DNA of 16,199 nucleotides from assembly GCA_040882265.1 (NCBI GenBank), contig JBBEBO010000158.1, forward strand, positions 1-16,199. Direction: 5' to 3'. Positions 1 through 7,294 of this stretch are shown here, one piece after another. Every line of letters starts with the position of its first letter. Position 1 is the first letter of the stretch. The notes under the pieces are model-generated. The model was not told where the DNA came from and searched no databases. It saw nothing but the letters and a program-made list of their open reading frames with translations. The position numbers and the translations under genes are program-made. This DNA comes from Brumimicrobium sp040882265. GTDB taxonomy: Bacteria; Bacteroidota; Bacteroidia; Flavobacteriales_D; Crocinitomicaceae.

Positions 1-1194
1 AAGATATCAAATATGCTGCATGACAAAATTACGCTTTATTTCCGTCAGGTTAATAGTAATATCAATGTTATTACAGGACAAATGGATTACAGCAAGGTAT
101 TCAATGAAGAAATAAAATTGGATTTTGGCATTAAAAATAGCCACGTTACTAATGAAAGTGAGATTGACTTTTTATCTCGAAACAATGGTGTTTGGGAGAC
201 TGACTCATCACTTTTTAACCAATTCGATTATAAGGAGAATATCGCTGCTTCTTACGCTGAAATATCGGGTAGATTAAACAAGTTTTCCTACAACATTGGA
301 TTTCGATATGAATGGACAGTAGCAGATGGAAATTCATTTGTAGGAGGCAATAATGTTATCGACAGAAACTATATGAACATCTTTCCAAACGTTCAGTTAA
401 CCTATGATCTTTCACCAGATCTGGTTGTTGGTGCATCTTACGTATCACGTATCAATCGACCAAGTTATCAAGATCTTGATCCATTTATCAATTTTATTGA
501 TTCTTTGACATCGATTAGAGGAAATCCTCAATTACTACCTTCAACTTCTCACGCCGTTGATGCGAGTCTAGTATATATGGAATATGCTTCAATAAAGGTA
601 GGATACACAAAAGCATACAACCCTATATTTCTGACAGTAGAACAAAATCCAGGAACAAATACCTTTAGTGCAATTACACGAAACATTAAGTCAAGTGAGT
701 TGTACAACATATCAATAGTAATTCCTTATGAACTTAAATGGTGGACAACGTTCAATTCTTTTGGCTACACATGGAACAATTATGTATACACAGATAATTC
801 GGTTCCTACTGTCTCTACAAAACCAAGTTTATACGTAAGTCTCTACAACGAGTTTAGAATTCCAAAGTTATTTAATATTGAATTAACTTACGAATGGACG
901 TCACCTGGAGCTCAAGGATTATTCATTATGCGTCCTTATCAAACTTTTAATGCAAGTGTTGTAAAAGATTTTCTTGATAAGAAACTGACTGCTCGTTTAA
1001 GTGTTTTTGATGCCACATTTACCCAAATTGAATCTGGGTTTTATAGATCATCTCAATTTTATGTCGATTACAATTCAAGAATGGATACAAGGAGGGTCCA
1101 ATTATCATTGACATGGAAGTTTGGAAAAATGAAAGATCAAACTTTAGTAGGTTCAAGCATCGACAGTGAAGAAAAAGAAAGAATAAAAGAATGA
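1..1194 (+). CDS. TonB-receptor-like outer-membrane beta-barrel protein, C-terminal part (5' truncated by window)
   Basis: The reading frame is open from base 1, before the first Met codon at 13, so this is the 3' end of a longer gene. The roughly 397 residues visible alternate aromatic/hydrophobic and polar residues in the way of transmembrane beta strands. They carry the block R-x-N-R-P-S-Y-Q-D-L-D-P-F followed by G-N-P-Q-L-L-P-S, which is typical of the Bacteroidota outer-membrane barrel family related to TonB-dependent receptors (OMP_b-brl_3 type). The protein ends in a strand close to SLTWKFG and then a short charged tail of about 25 residues (SSIDSEEKERIKE). Full-length relatives usually carry an N-terminal carboxypeptidase-regulatory-like domain and often a plug; neither can be seen here. 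It should sit in the outer membrane. The substrate cannot be inferred. No clear terminator follows it. Confidence 0.85.
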   Translation, partial: KISNMLHDKITLYFRQVNSNINVITGQMDYSKVFNEEIKLDFGIKNSHVTNESEIDFLSRNNGVWETDSSLFNQFDYKENIAASYAEISGRLNKFSYNIGFRYEWTVADGNSFVGGNNVIDRNYMNIFPNVQLTYDLSPDLVVGASYVSRINRPSYQDLDPFINFIDSLTSIRGNPQLLPSTSHAVDASLVYMEYASIKVGYTKAYNPIFLTVEQNPGTNTFSAITRNIKSSELYNISIVIPYELKWWTTFNSFGYTWNNYVYTDNSVPTVSTKPSLYVSLYNEFRIPKLFNIELTYEWTSPGAQGLFIMRPYQTFNASVVKDFLDKKLTARLSVFDATFTQIESGFYRSSQFYVDYNSRMDTRRVQLSLTWKFGKMKDQTLVGSSIDSEEKERIKE

Positions 1195-1382
1195 TTCTGA
1201 ATTACAACCACAAAACTTTTCAGAAAATCCATTTGAAGTATGACTAGATTTTATTTCTTTAACCTCGTCCATGACAATATAGTATTTGTAAATTGAACCT
1301 CAAATTTACTTTTTGTTAAAGTCACATTCCAATAAAATCAATATATTTCGTACCTTAGCCTTCCCAAAAAAGTGGATATTTT

Positions 1383-3476
1383 ATGGCTAAAGCAGCGACA
1401 AAATCAAATACTAAAGCTCCAAAAATAGAGCAATCAATTATACAGAAAGGGTTTGAACTCATGTGCACAGCAAAAACACTTGCTGAAAAATATGAGGCTC
1501 ACAAAGAAGTAACCAGCAAGTATGTTCACGCTACTTCGCGTGGTCATGAGGCAATTCAGTTGGCACTTGGAATGCAATTAAAACCACAAGACTGGGTTGC
1601 TCCATATTACAGAGACGATAGTATTTTACTTGGTATGGGAATTACTCCCTACGAATTAATGTTGCATATTTTTGCAAAAAAAGACGAACCATTTTCTGGG
1701 GGAAGAACTTATTATTCTCACCCTTCATTGCGTAGAGATAATATGGCTAAAATTCCACACCAGTCTTCTGCTACGGGAATGCAGGCCATTCCAACAACAG
1801 GAGTTGCAATGGGGATTCAATATACCGAAAAAGAAGGAATTGCTCAGGATTTTGACGGTGAAAACCCAGTTGTTGTATGCTCAATTGGAGACGCCGCTTG
1901 TACTGAAGGTGAATTTTCAGAAGCGCTTCAAATGGCAGCGTTAAAACAATACCCTATACTTTATTTAGTTCAAGATAACGGATGGGATATTTCAGCAAAC
2001 GCCGAAGAAACAAGAGCGCAAGATATTTCTCATTATGCAAAAGGATTTAAAGGAATTGAAGTAATTACTATTGACGGTAGTGACTTTGAAACTTCTTACT
2101 TAACAATCCAAAAAACAATAGCAAAGATTCGTAAGGAACGCCGTCCATTTTTAATTCACGCTAAAGTTCCACTTTTAGGACATCATACTTCTGGTGTAAG
2201 AAAAGAATGGTACCGTGACGATTTAGAAGAACATGCAACACGTGATCCTTATCCAAAAATAAAAGACTTAGCCCTTTCAAGCGGTATAAAAGAAGATGAT
2301 TTAATCACCTTTGAAGCTGAAACGAAAACTGAAATTGATGAGGTTTACGACCAAGCAATAGTAGCTGAAGATCCTACGCCAGAATCTGTAACTGACTATT
2401 ATTTCGCTCCTACTCCAATCACTGAAGAAAAAGGAGAACGCGAACCAAAAGGCAAACAAAAAACTGTAATGGTTGATTGTGCACTCTTTGCAGTTCGTGA
2501 ACTGATGACAAAACATCCCGAAGCTTTACTCTACGGACAAGATGTAGGAGGTAGGCTTGGAGGTGTATTTAGAGAAGCTGCAACTTTAGCAAAATCATTT
2601 GGAGCAAACCGTGTTTTTAATACGCCTATCCAGGAAGCTTATATTATCGGTAGTACGGTTGGTATGTCTGCTGTTGGCTTAAAACCTATTGTTGAGGTTC
2701 AATTTGCAGATTACATTTGGCCTGGACTAAACCAGTTGTTTACGGAATTAAGCCGGAGTTATTATCTTTCGAACGGCAAATGGCCTGTTAGTTCTGTCAT
2801 TAGAGTTCCAATCGGGGCTTATGGTTCAGGTGGTCCCTATCACTCCTCTAGTGTTGAGTCTATCGTAACCAATATCCGAGGAATAAAAGTCGTATACCCT
2901 TCAACAGGTGCGGATTTAAAAGGATTAATGAAAGCAGCATTTTACGACCCAAATCCAGTAGTAATTCTTGAACATAAAGGTTTGTATTGGTCAAAAATAA
3001 AAGGTACTGAAGGTGCAATGAGCATTGAACCCGATGAGGATTATGTAATCCCTATTGGTAAAGGACGCGTTGTACAAAATGCTGATCAATCTTTAATTGA
3101 TAATGGAGAAAGCTGTGCTGTAATCACTTATGGTCGTGGAGTATATTGGACAAAAGAAGCTTCTGAAAAATATGCTGGAAGGGTAGAAATTATTGATTTG
3201 CGTTCGTTAAGTCCTGTTGATTACGATATCATTTATGATGCTGCTAAACGTCACAATAAAGTAATGTTAGTAACAGAAGAATCTATTGAAGCTTCATTTA
3301 CGCTAGGTCTGGCAGGAAAAATTCAACGTGATTGTTTTGAATATTTGGACGCTCCCGTAAAAATTGTTGGATCTGTTGATACTCCGGCTATTCCTCTACA
3401 CAGTACATTGGAAGCTGCCCTTTTACCAAATGCGGAAAAGGTTGGTGTTGTACTTGAAGAGTTGTTGAATTATTAG
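1383..3476 (+). CDS. Fused alpha/beta E1 component of a 2-oxoacid (branched-chain type) dehydrogenase complex
   Basis: This is the thiamine-diphosphate-dependent E1 enzyme that decarboxylates a 2-oxoacid and passes the acyl group to a lipoyl E2. At 697 aa it joins both subunits in one chain. The alpha-like half covers residues 15-330 and has the ThDP/Mg motif as G169-D-A...N199 (usually GDG...N) and the loop GHHTS at 266-270. An acidic linker follows at about 330-360. The beta-like half covers 361-697, with GQDVGG at 385-390, NTPIQEAY holding the likely cofactor-activating Glu418, and GPYHSSS holding His487. This fused form is common in Bacteroidota and is usually annotated as 2-oxoisovalerate or unspecified alpha-ketoacid dehydrogenase; the exact substrate is uncertain. 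No E2 or E3 gene lies nearby and the gene appears to be transcribed alone. Weak -7-like boxes occur at 1342-1349 (TATATTTC) and 1351-1358 (TACCTTAG). The ATG start has no strong ribosome site, as is normal in this phylum. Confidence 0.92.
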   Translation: MAKAATKSNTKAPKIEQSIIQKGFELMCTAKTLAEKYEAHKEVTSKYVHATSRGHEAIQLALGMQLKPQDWVAPYYRDDSILLGMGITPYELMLHIFAKKDEPFSGGRTYYSHPSLRRDNMAKIPHQSSATGMQAIPTTGVAMGIQYTEKEGIAQDFDGENPVVVCSIGDAACTEGEFSEALQMAALKQYPILYLVQDNGWDISANAEETRAQDISHYAKGFKGIEVITIDGSDFETSYLTIQKTIAKIRKERRPFLIHAKVPLLGHHTSGVRKEWYRDDLEEHATRDPYPKIKDLALSSGIKEDDLITFEAETKTEIDEVYDQAIVAEDPTPESVTDYYFAPTPITEEKGEREPKGKQKTVMVDCALFAVRELMTKHPEALLYGQDVGGRLGGVFREAATLAKSFGANRVFNTPIQEAYIIGSTVGMSAVGLKPIVEVQFADYIWPGLNQLFTELSRSYYLSNGKWPVSSVIRVPIGAYGSGGPYHSSSVESIVTNIRGIKVVYPSTGADLKGLMKAAFYDPNPVVILEHKGLYWSKIKGTEGAMSIEPDEDYVIPIGKGRVVQNADQSLIDNGESCAVITYGRGVYWTKEASEKYAGRVEIIDLRSLSPVDYDIIYDAAKRHNKVMLVTEESIEASFTLGLAGKIQRDCFEYLDAPVKIVGSVDTPAIPLHSTLEAALLPNAEKVGVVLEELLNY

Positions 3477-3488
3477 ATAGCACTCAGA

Positions 3489-3693
3489 GCAAACGCATTT
3501 AGAAAGAAGGTGTCGCAAAGGAGGTTTTTGTCACGATTTTTGTCCTTCGACATTTTTAAATACTAAAATTTAAAAGCTCAGGAACCGTCAAAAAATCGCG
3601 CCAAAAAAGATTAGTCGATTTGTTGTTTACCACGGACTAAAGTCCATGGCTAAGAATGGGGCGTTCCTACTGAACTTTTTTAATGAGTTCAGT
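3489..3693 (+). repeat. Copy 1 of a dispersed structured intergenic repeat (about 200 bases)
   Basis: This fills the gap between two convergent genes. Five sequence blocks recur in the same order near the end of the window: GCAAACGCATTTA (3489-3501), TTTTGTCACGATTTTTG (3526-3542), TCGCGCCAAAA (3596-3606), TTTACCACGG (3626-3635) and CCATGGCTAAGAA (3644-3656). The second and third blocks are mostly complementary and could form a stem (3526-3542 with 3589-3606). The stretch CCACGGACT-AA-AGTCCATGG (3630-3649) is a near-perfect palindrome. ACTGAACT/AGTTCAGT (3669-3676 and 3686-3693) is an 8-base-pair hairpin without a following T-tract. The left terminal repeat is present, but no matching right terminal repeat is visible. 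There is no coding potential; it is probably a decayed non-autonomous element. Confidence 0.6.
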
Positions 3694-3719
3694 TGAATCT
3701 TCCAGTCTATGACTTTGGC

Positions 3720-4199
3720 TTACAAATTTGAAATTTTCGTCAATATCTGTATGAGTTCTTCTTTATTTAAGTATGAGTTTTCCTGATAAATTGTTTTAGA
3801 TTTCCACAAAAAAACTAGTGAAGGAAAGCTGACTTCGCCGTTGTTTTTAGCATACTTGTAAACAATAGCGTTTTTCCCTGAATTAACTCCGTTAGACTCA
3901 TATTCAAAAGTCTCTCCATCATGAGTTACAGACTCTTTTTGTTCTGCATCAAATGAAATAAAATAAAAATTATTATTGATCAATTCAATCACCTCATCGT
4001 TAGAAAACACATTTTGTTCCATCGCAAGGCAATATTTACACCAATCTGTATGAAAAAAAATAAAAACGGGACGTTCTTCAATTTTTTGAAGGCTATCTAA
4101 TTTCTCAAATGTATACGTGTTTAGTTGAGCAATTGCGTTTTCACCAAAAAGTAAAAGACAAAAAAGAACGCTATTTCTAAATAATTTATTTAATCGCAT
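3720..4199 (-). CDS. Periplasmic thioredoxin-fold protein paired with a TonB-dependent receptor
   Basis: The 159-aa protein starts with a Sec signal peptide (residues 1-24, hydrophobic VLFCLLLF, cleavage likely after NAIA). A thioredoxin fold follows: PVFIFFHTDWCKYC places the redox pair at Cys54 and Cys57, and SFPSLVF places the cis-proline at Pro126. It resembles the small thioredoxin_7/DUF255-like family of Bacteroidota. It probably acts as a periplasmic disulfide reductase or isomerase, with the partner unknown. Its ATG lies inside the end of the upstream receptor gene, a 14-base overlap in another frame, so the two are almost certainly co-transcribed and perhaps translationally coupled. 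The upstream receptor's only cysteines form a CxxC, so it is a plausible client (inference). An insert at about 85-115 (KESVTHDGETFEYESNGVNSG) lies between the redox site and the cis-proline. Confidence 0.85.
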   Translation of the reverse strand: MRLNKLFRNSVLFCLLLFGENAIAQLNTYTFEKLDSLQKIEERPVFIFFHTDWCKYCLAMEQNVFSNDEVIELINNNFYFISFDAEQKESVTHDGETFEYESNGVNSGKNAIVYKYAKNNGEVSFPSLVFLWKSKTIYQENSYLNKEELIQILTKISNL

Positions 4200-6480
4200 A
4201 TCTCACTCCTATAAATGCTCTTGTCCCTTGGTTTGGTCCATAAATATAAGCTGGATCAAAAGTTAATCCATAAGGATTTTCTGCAGTTGGTACTGCCTGG
4301 CCTTCACTATCAAATATTACATTTTCATCAAAAGGATCGTCCGCTCGAGCTATAATAAAGGGATTTCCTTTATTTGGAGTCCAATTTAGAAGATTTTTTA
4401 CTCCTCCATAAATTTCAATCCCATTCTTAAAGGATTTACGTACTTGAATATTTTGGATGCTCCAAGGATTTGAATATTCTTGTCGCGGGTCAGTGTCACT
4501 CAGTAATGGCAACTTCATTGGTCCATACAGATTACCTGTGTATTCAACCATCATACCGATTCTAGAAAAGGTATAACCTATGTTCCAAACTGCAGTGTAT
4601 TCTTCTTGAAATTCTTGGCGAATTCTATTTCCATTTTCTATACGTGAAACATCCATAACAGTACCGCCAAGTCTAGCTGAAAAATTCTTATACCTAATAT
4701 CTATATTTAATGAAACACCTTTTGATTCAGCATAACCATCAATGTTTTTATAAATAATTTTGTTGGGATCTGTTTCGTAATCTGGAATAATTTTATTCTC
4801 AAAATATGTATAAAAAACCGTTCCGTCAAAAGTGACAAAAAGTTGATTATTAGTAATGATTTTTTTGATAATGTTTAAGTTTCCATTCCAGGAAGTTTCT
4901 GGTGCTAATTTTTCTTCTAAGACTAATTCTCTCGAACCTGTTAATGCTGCATGATCTTCAGTAAAAATATTTGCAACTCTATAACCTCTTCCACCACTTA
5001 GTCGAACTATATTTTTCTTATTTTTTGAAGCCCATTTATAATTTATTCGTGGTGTGAAAATATCTCCGTGAACTGAGTTATAGTCATAACGCAAGCCAAG
5101 TAAAAGGCGATGTTGCTCTGAGATTTTTATTTCATCTTGTAAGAAAACACCTGGCAATATTACCTTTGAAGGATTATTACTTACTACTGAATCTACACTT
5201 GATTCAGTGGCTGTAGTATTGTCATCGTAATATGTGTATCTTATTGAAGTACCCAATAAAAAGTCGTGACGATTACCGACTTTTTTATCCCAAGTAAACT
5301 GTCCAAATCCAACTTTTTGATCTCCTATGTAAACATCTTCACCATAAACTGAGTTTTGTTCATGGCTATTTGCACTAAACATAAACAAAACTTTTTCCTT
5401 CATTGGCAATTGATAAGTTCCAAAAATTTCAGAACGATTTGTGTATATACTTTCACCATAAATTTCATCACCCCCACGGTGTTCTTTAGTCCAATCCATT
5501 TCTCCCCCCCAGCGGTCTTCATAAACGTAGCGTCCAGCAACAGAAAATATACGGTTATCTTTTCTCTGCATTGTCCACTTATTAAAAATTGAAACTCGAT
5601 CTTGCAATGTCATATCTGTGAACCCGTCGTCATTATTATCTATTGGGTTTGAATAATTATAGTAATTAACCCCCAATATGGAAGATACACGATCATTAAT
5701 ATTGAATTTGTAACCAATGTCTGTATTTATTTCCCCCCACGAAGTACCAAAGATATCTGCCGTCAACTTTGGAGTATTTGATGGTGATTTTGTGATTACA
5801 TTTATGACTCCTCCAACTGCTTCAGAACCGTAGAGTGTTGAGGCAGGCCCCTTAACTATCTCAACCCGTTCAATTAACGCTTGAGGAATTCCATTTAATC
5901 CATAAACCGTTGACAGCCCACTAACAACAGGCATTCCATCTATCAAAATCATTGTATAAGGCCCTTCTAGTCCATTTATATGGATATCACCTGTATTACA
6001 AACACTACAGTTTATCTGAGGACGAACTCCGTTGACATTTTGTAAAGACTCAAAAATAGTTGGGGTTGGATTAGCTTTAAAGAATTTGTCTGTATAGACT
6101 TCAATTGGTACAGGGCTATTTGACCGTCTCACCTCTTTCATCGTTCCTGAAATAACAACTTCATCAAAATCAGTGATTAAATTATTAAACACAAAATTAA
6201 TCTCAAGCGTGTCTCCTTTTTCTAATGTTACTTTACGTTTCATTTTTCCATAGTCTAAAGAATTCACGATCAAAGTGTACGCTTTCGCATTTAAATCCCC
6301 TAAGAAATACTCACCCTTCTCATCAGAATAAGCTCCTTTATTTTCATCTTCTAAAGTGACTTTAACATAAGTCAACGGCTTGTTTTCACTATCTTTAATC
6401 ACTCCAGATATAAACCCGTTTTGAGAAAAACTATAAGAGTTAATTGCAAAAAAGGCTAATAAAAACAATAAATGTCGCAT
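4186..6480 (-). CDS. TonB-dependent outer-membrane receptor with N-terminal carboxypeptidase-like domain and a CxxC in the plug
   Basis: The open frame reaches TTG at 6483, but the next codon is ATG at 6480 and starts a good signal peptide (MRHLLFLLAFFAINSYSFSQ), so I use 6480 (764 aa). Domains in order are: signal peptide 1-20; a carboxypeptidase-regulatory-like beta-sandwich at about 22-105 (FISGVIKDSENKPLTYVKVTLED); a plug at about 110-230 with LIDGMPVVSG, IERVEIVKGPASTLYGSEAVGGVINVITK; and a beta-barrel from about 235 to the terminal aromatic strand FIGVRYAIK. The plug contains N-C158-S-V-C161-N-T-G-D-I-H-I; these are the only cysteines in the whole protein. Such receptors import iron, cobalamin or other metal complexes, sugars or peptides using TonB energy. 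The substrate here is unknown; the CxxC plug and thioredoxin neighbour hint at a metal or redox-linked ligand. A perfect -7 box lies just upstream. Confidence 0.9.
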   Translation of the reverse strand: MRHLLFLLAFFAINSYSFSQNGFISGVIKDSENKPLTYVKVTLEDENKGAYSDEKGEYFLGDLNAKAYTLIVNSLDYGKMKRKVTLEKGDTLEINFVFNNLITDFDEVVISGTMKEVRRSNSPVPIEVYTDKFFKANPTPTIFESLQNVNGVRPQINCSVCNTGDIHINGLEGPYTMILIDGMPVVSGLSTVYGLNGIPQALIERVEIVKGPASTLYGSEAVGGVINVITKSPSNTPKLTADIFGTSWGEINTDIGYKFNINDRVSSILGVNYYNYSNPIDNNDDGFTDMTLQDRVSIFNKWTMQRKDNRIFSVAGRYVYEDRWGGEMDWTKEHRGGDEIYGESIYTNRSEIFGTYQLPMKEKVLFMFSANSHEQNSVYGEDVYIGDQKVGFGQFTWDKKVGNRHDFLLGTSIRYTYYDDNTTATESSVDSVVSNNPSKVILPGVFLQDEIKISEQHRLLLGLRYDYNSVHGDIFTPRINYKWASKNKKNIVRLSGGRGYRVANIFTEDHAALTGSRELVLEEKLAPETSWNGNLNIIKKIITNNQLFVTFDGTVFYTYFENKIIPDYETDPNKIIYKNIDGYAESKGVSLNIDIRYKNFSARLGGTVMDVSRIENGNRIRQEFQEEYTAVWNIGYTFSRIGMMVEYTGNLYGPMKLPLLSDTDPRQEYSNPWSIQNIQVRKSFKNGIEIYGGVKNLLNWTPNKGNPFIIARADDPFDENVIFDSEGQAVPTAENPYGLTFDPAYIYGPNQGTRAFIGVRYAIK

Positions 6481-6499
6481 CAAATAATATTTATTTATG

Positions 6500-6507
6500 C
6501 AAATATA
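6500..6507 (-). promoter_or_regulatory. Bacteroidota-type -7 box upstream of the TonB receptor
   Basis: On the minus strand this reads TATATTTG, a perfect match to the Bacteroidota consensus TAnnTTTG. It ends 19 bases before the ATG at 6480, so the 5' leader would be only about 10-15 bases, A/T-rich and without a Shine-Dalgarno sequence. I see no good TTG at the expected -33 position. The composition is AT-rich here, so chance occurrence is possible. Confidence 0.5.
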
Positions 6508-6934
6508 TAACTTATTTTTAGGTTAGACTAAATTTTTATTTCAAAATAGTCAAACACTATGGATCTTGAGTGTAAATTTATTCGAATACGAATGAGAAAT
6601 CTTAGTTTCTAAATCACTAATGTCCTGGAAAAATAAAACAGACCTCTAGCAATGCTACCAATAATGTGTTTTGTTATATGTTTGTAATCAATTTATTACG
6701 TGTAAAGAGTTTAGTTCTGCTACACTTTAAAAGATTCCTCACTCGATTATTAGTGACGAGTGACATAGTGACGTCATCTCGTCGAACGAGATTTAGTGAC
6801 GAATTTACCGAATCCGTCGGCACTTTGTGTAGGGCGTGTATTGCGTGATTTTTATATCAATTAGGGACGAACGGTCGTTCGTTCCTAATTCACCAATCAG
6901 CATCATTTCAACTTATGCTGTTTTAAAAAAGTGG
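6508..6934. other. Gap of about 430 bases without a convincing gene, rich in inverted repeats
   Basis: Two short open frames on the plus strand (6666-6848 and 6836-7036) lack recognisable domains and I do not call them genes. The right half is full of dyads: TCACTCG/CGAGTGA (6739-6745 with 6757-6763), the palindrome TGACGTCA (6769-6776), ATCTCGT/ACGAGAT (6776-6782 with 6786-6792), a 14-base-pair hairpin at 6859-6890, and CAGCAT/ATGCTG (6898-6903 with 6915-6920). The motif TAGTGACG recurs at 6751, 6767 and 6794. GACGAG(TGAC) at 6755-6764 can also pair with GTCA-TCTCGTC at 6773-6783, an alternative to the simple hairpins. The left part (6508-6735) shows nothing I can name apart from general AT-richness. 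Confidence 0.5.
6859..6890. repeat. Long inverted repeat / hairpin (14-base-pair stem, 4-base loop)
   Basis: The arms 6859-6872 and 6877-6890 pair over 14 positions with a single G-T wobble on the plus strand (a C-A mismatch on the minus strand) and the loop GGTC. It lies 45 bases past the stop of the DUF4296-like gene, so it could serve as a terminator for that operon, but neither side has a T-tract. Part of the stem (minus strand GACCGTTCGT, 6876 to 6867) recurs next to the repeat element at 16134-16143. Confidence 0.6.
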
Positions 6935-7294
6935 TTATTCTTCCTCCAGTTCAGCAGCATCAATTTGGATACGGTCTTGAATATTTTCATACATTTTCAA
7001 GAGCACTTCTTGTTTTTGGGCGTAATATTCCATTGAATTGATATACCTAATACTATCAACATTATATTTCTCAAAAATTGGATCTACAGAATTAATCATA
7101 GAAGGATAAAACTCAGCAACATTGTTTTGTTGTGTTTTAACATAAGACTCAAGCAACATCATATCTTCTAAGATAAGCTCAAAAGAATCAGGTGGAATAA
7201 GATTTTCGGGCGGTACAGTGTTTTCCAACTCATAAGTACAACAGTTCATTATGAGCAAAGAAAATACACTAAAAAGAACAAGTTTCAAAGTCAT
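6935..7294 (-). CDS. Small DUF4296-like lipoprotein of unknown function
   Basis: The 119-aa protein has an N-terminal hydrophobic segment (LVLFSVFSLLIMN) ending at the adjacent cysteines Cys18 and Cys19, so it is probably a lipoprotein, although Asn at -1 is not an ideal lipobox. The rest is predicted helical, with the pattern P-P-D-S-F-E-L-I-L-E-D-M-M-L-L-E-S-Y followed by F-Y-P-S-M and I-F-E-K-Y-N-V-D-S-I-R-Y-I-N-S-M-E-Y-Y. This resembles the DUF4296 family of Bacteroidota (short envelope proteins, function unknown). It ends in an acidic tail, AAELEEE. Its ATG overlaps the pyrC stop by 4 bases (ATGA), so it is translated from the pyrC transcript. A metabolic link to pyrimidine synthesis is not implied; the pairing may be positional. 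Confidence 0.75.
   Translation of the reverse strand: MTLKLVLFSVFSLLIMNCCTYELENTVPPENLIPPDSFELILEDMMLLESYVKTQQNNVAEFYPSMINSVDPIFEKYNVDSIRYINSMEYYAQKQEVLLKMYENIQDRIQIDAAELEEE

Noticed and set aside
1672..1944. 90-codon open frame in another frame within the E1 gene
   Set aside because: It lies wholly inside the conserved cofactor-binding half of the E1 protein and has no independent features.
3489..3693. CRISPR array or tRNA in the gap after the E1 gene
   Set aside because: There is no regular repeat-spacer pattern and no cloverleaf; the structure is explained by the dispersed repeat and local palindromes.
3669..3693. ACTGAACT/AGTTCAGT hairpin as a bidirectional terminator for the convergent genes
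   Set aside because: The stem is good, but neither side has a T-tract. The loop itself holds the T-run, so I do not call it a terminator.
6481..6483. TTG start for the TonB receptor one codon upstream of ATG
   Set aside because: The adjacent ATG gives a standard signal peptide, so the TTG is unnecessary. The same reasoning applies to TTG at 9912 for recX.
6666..7036. Two short plus-strand open frames (60 and 66 codons) in and beyond the hairpin-rich gap
   Set aside because: They overlap each other or the antisense of the DUF4296-like gene, run through the inverted repeats, and show no recognisable domain or promoter.
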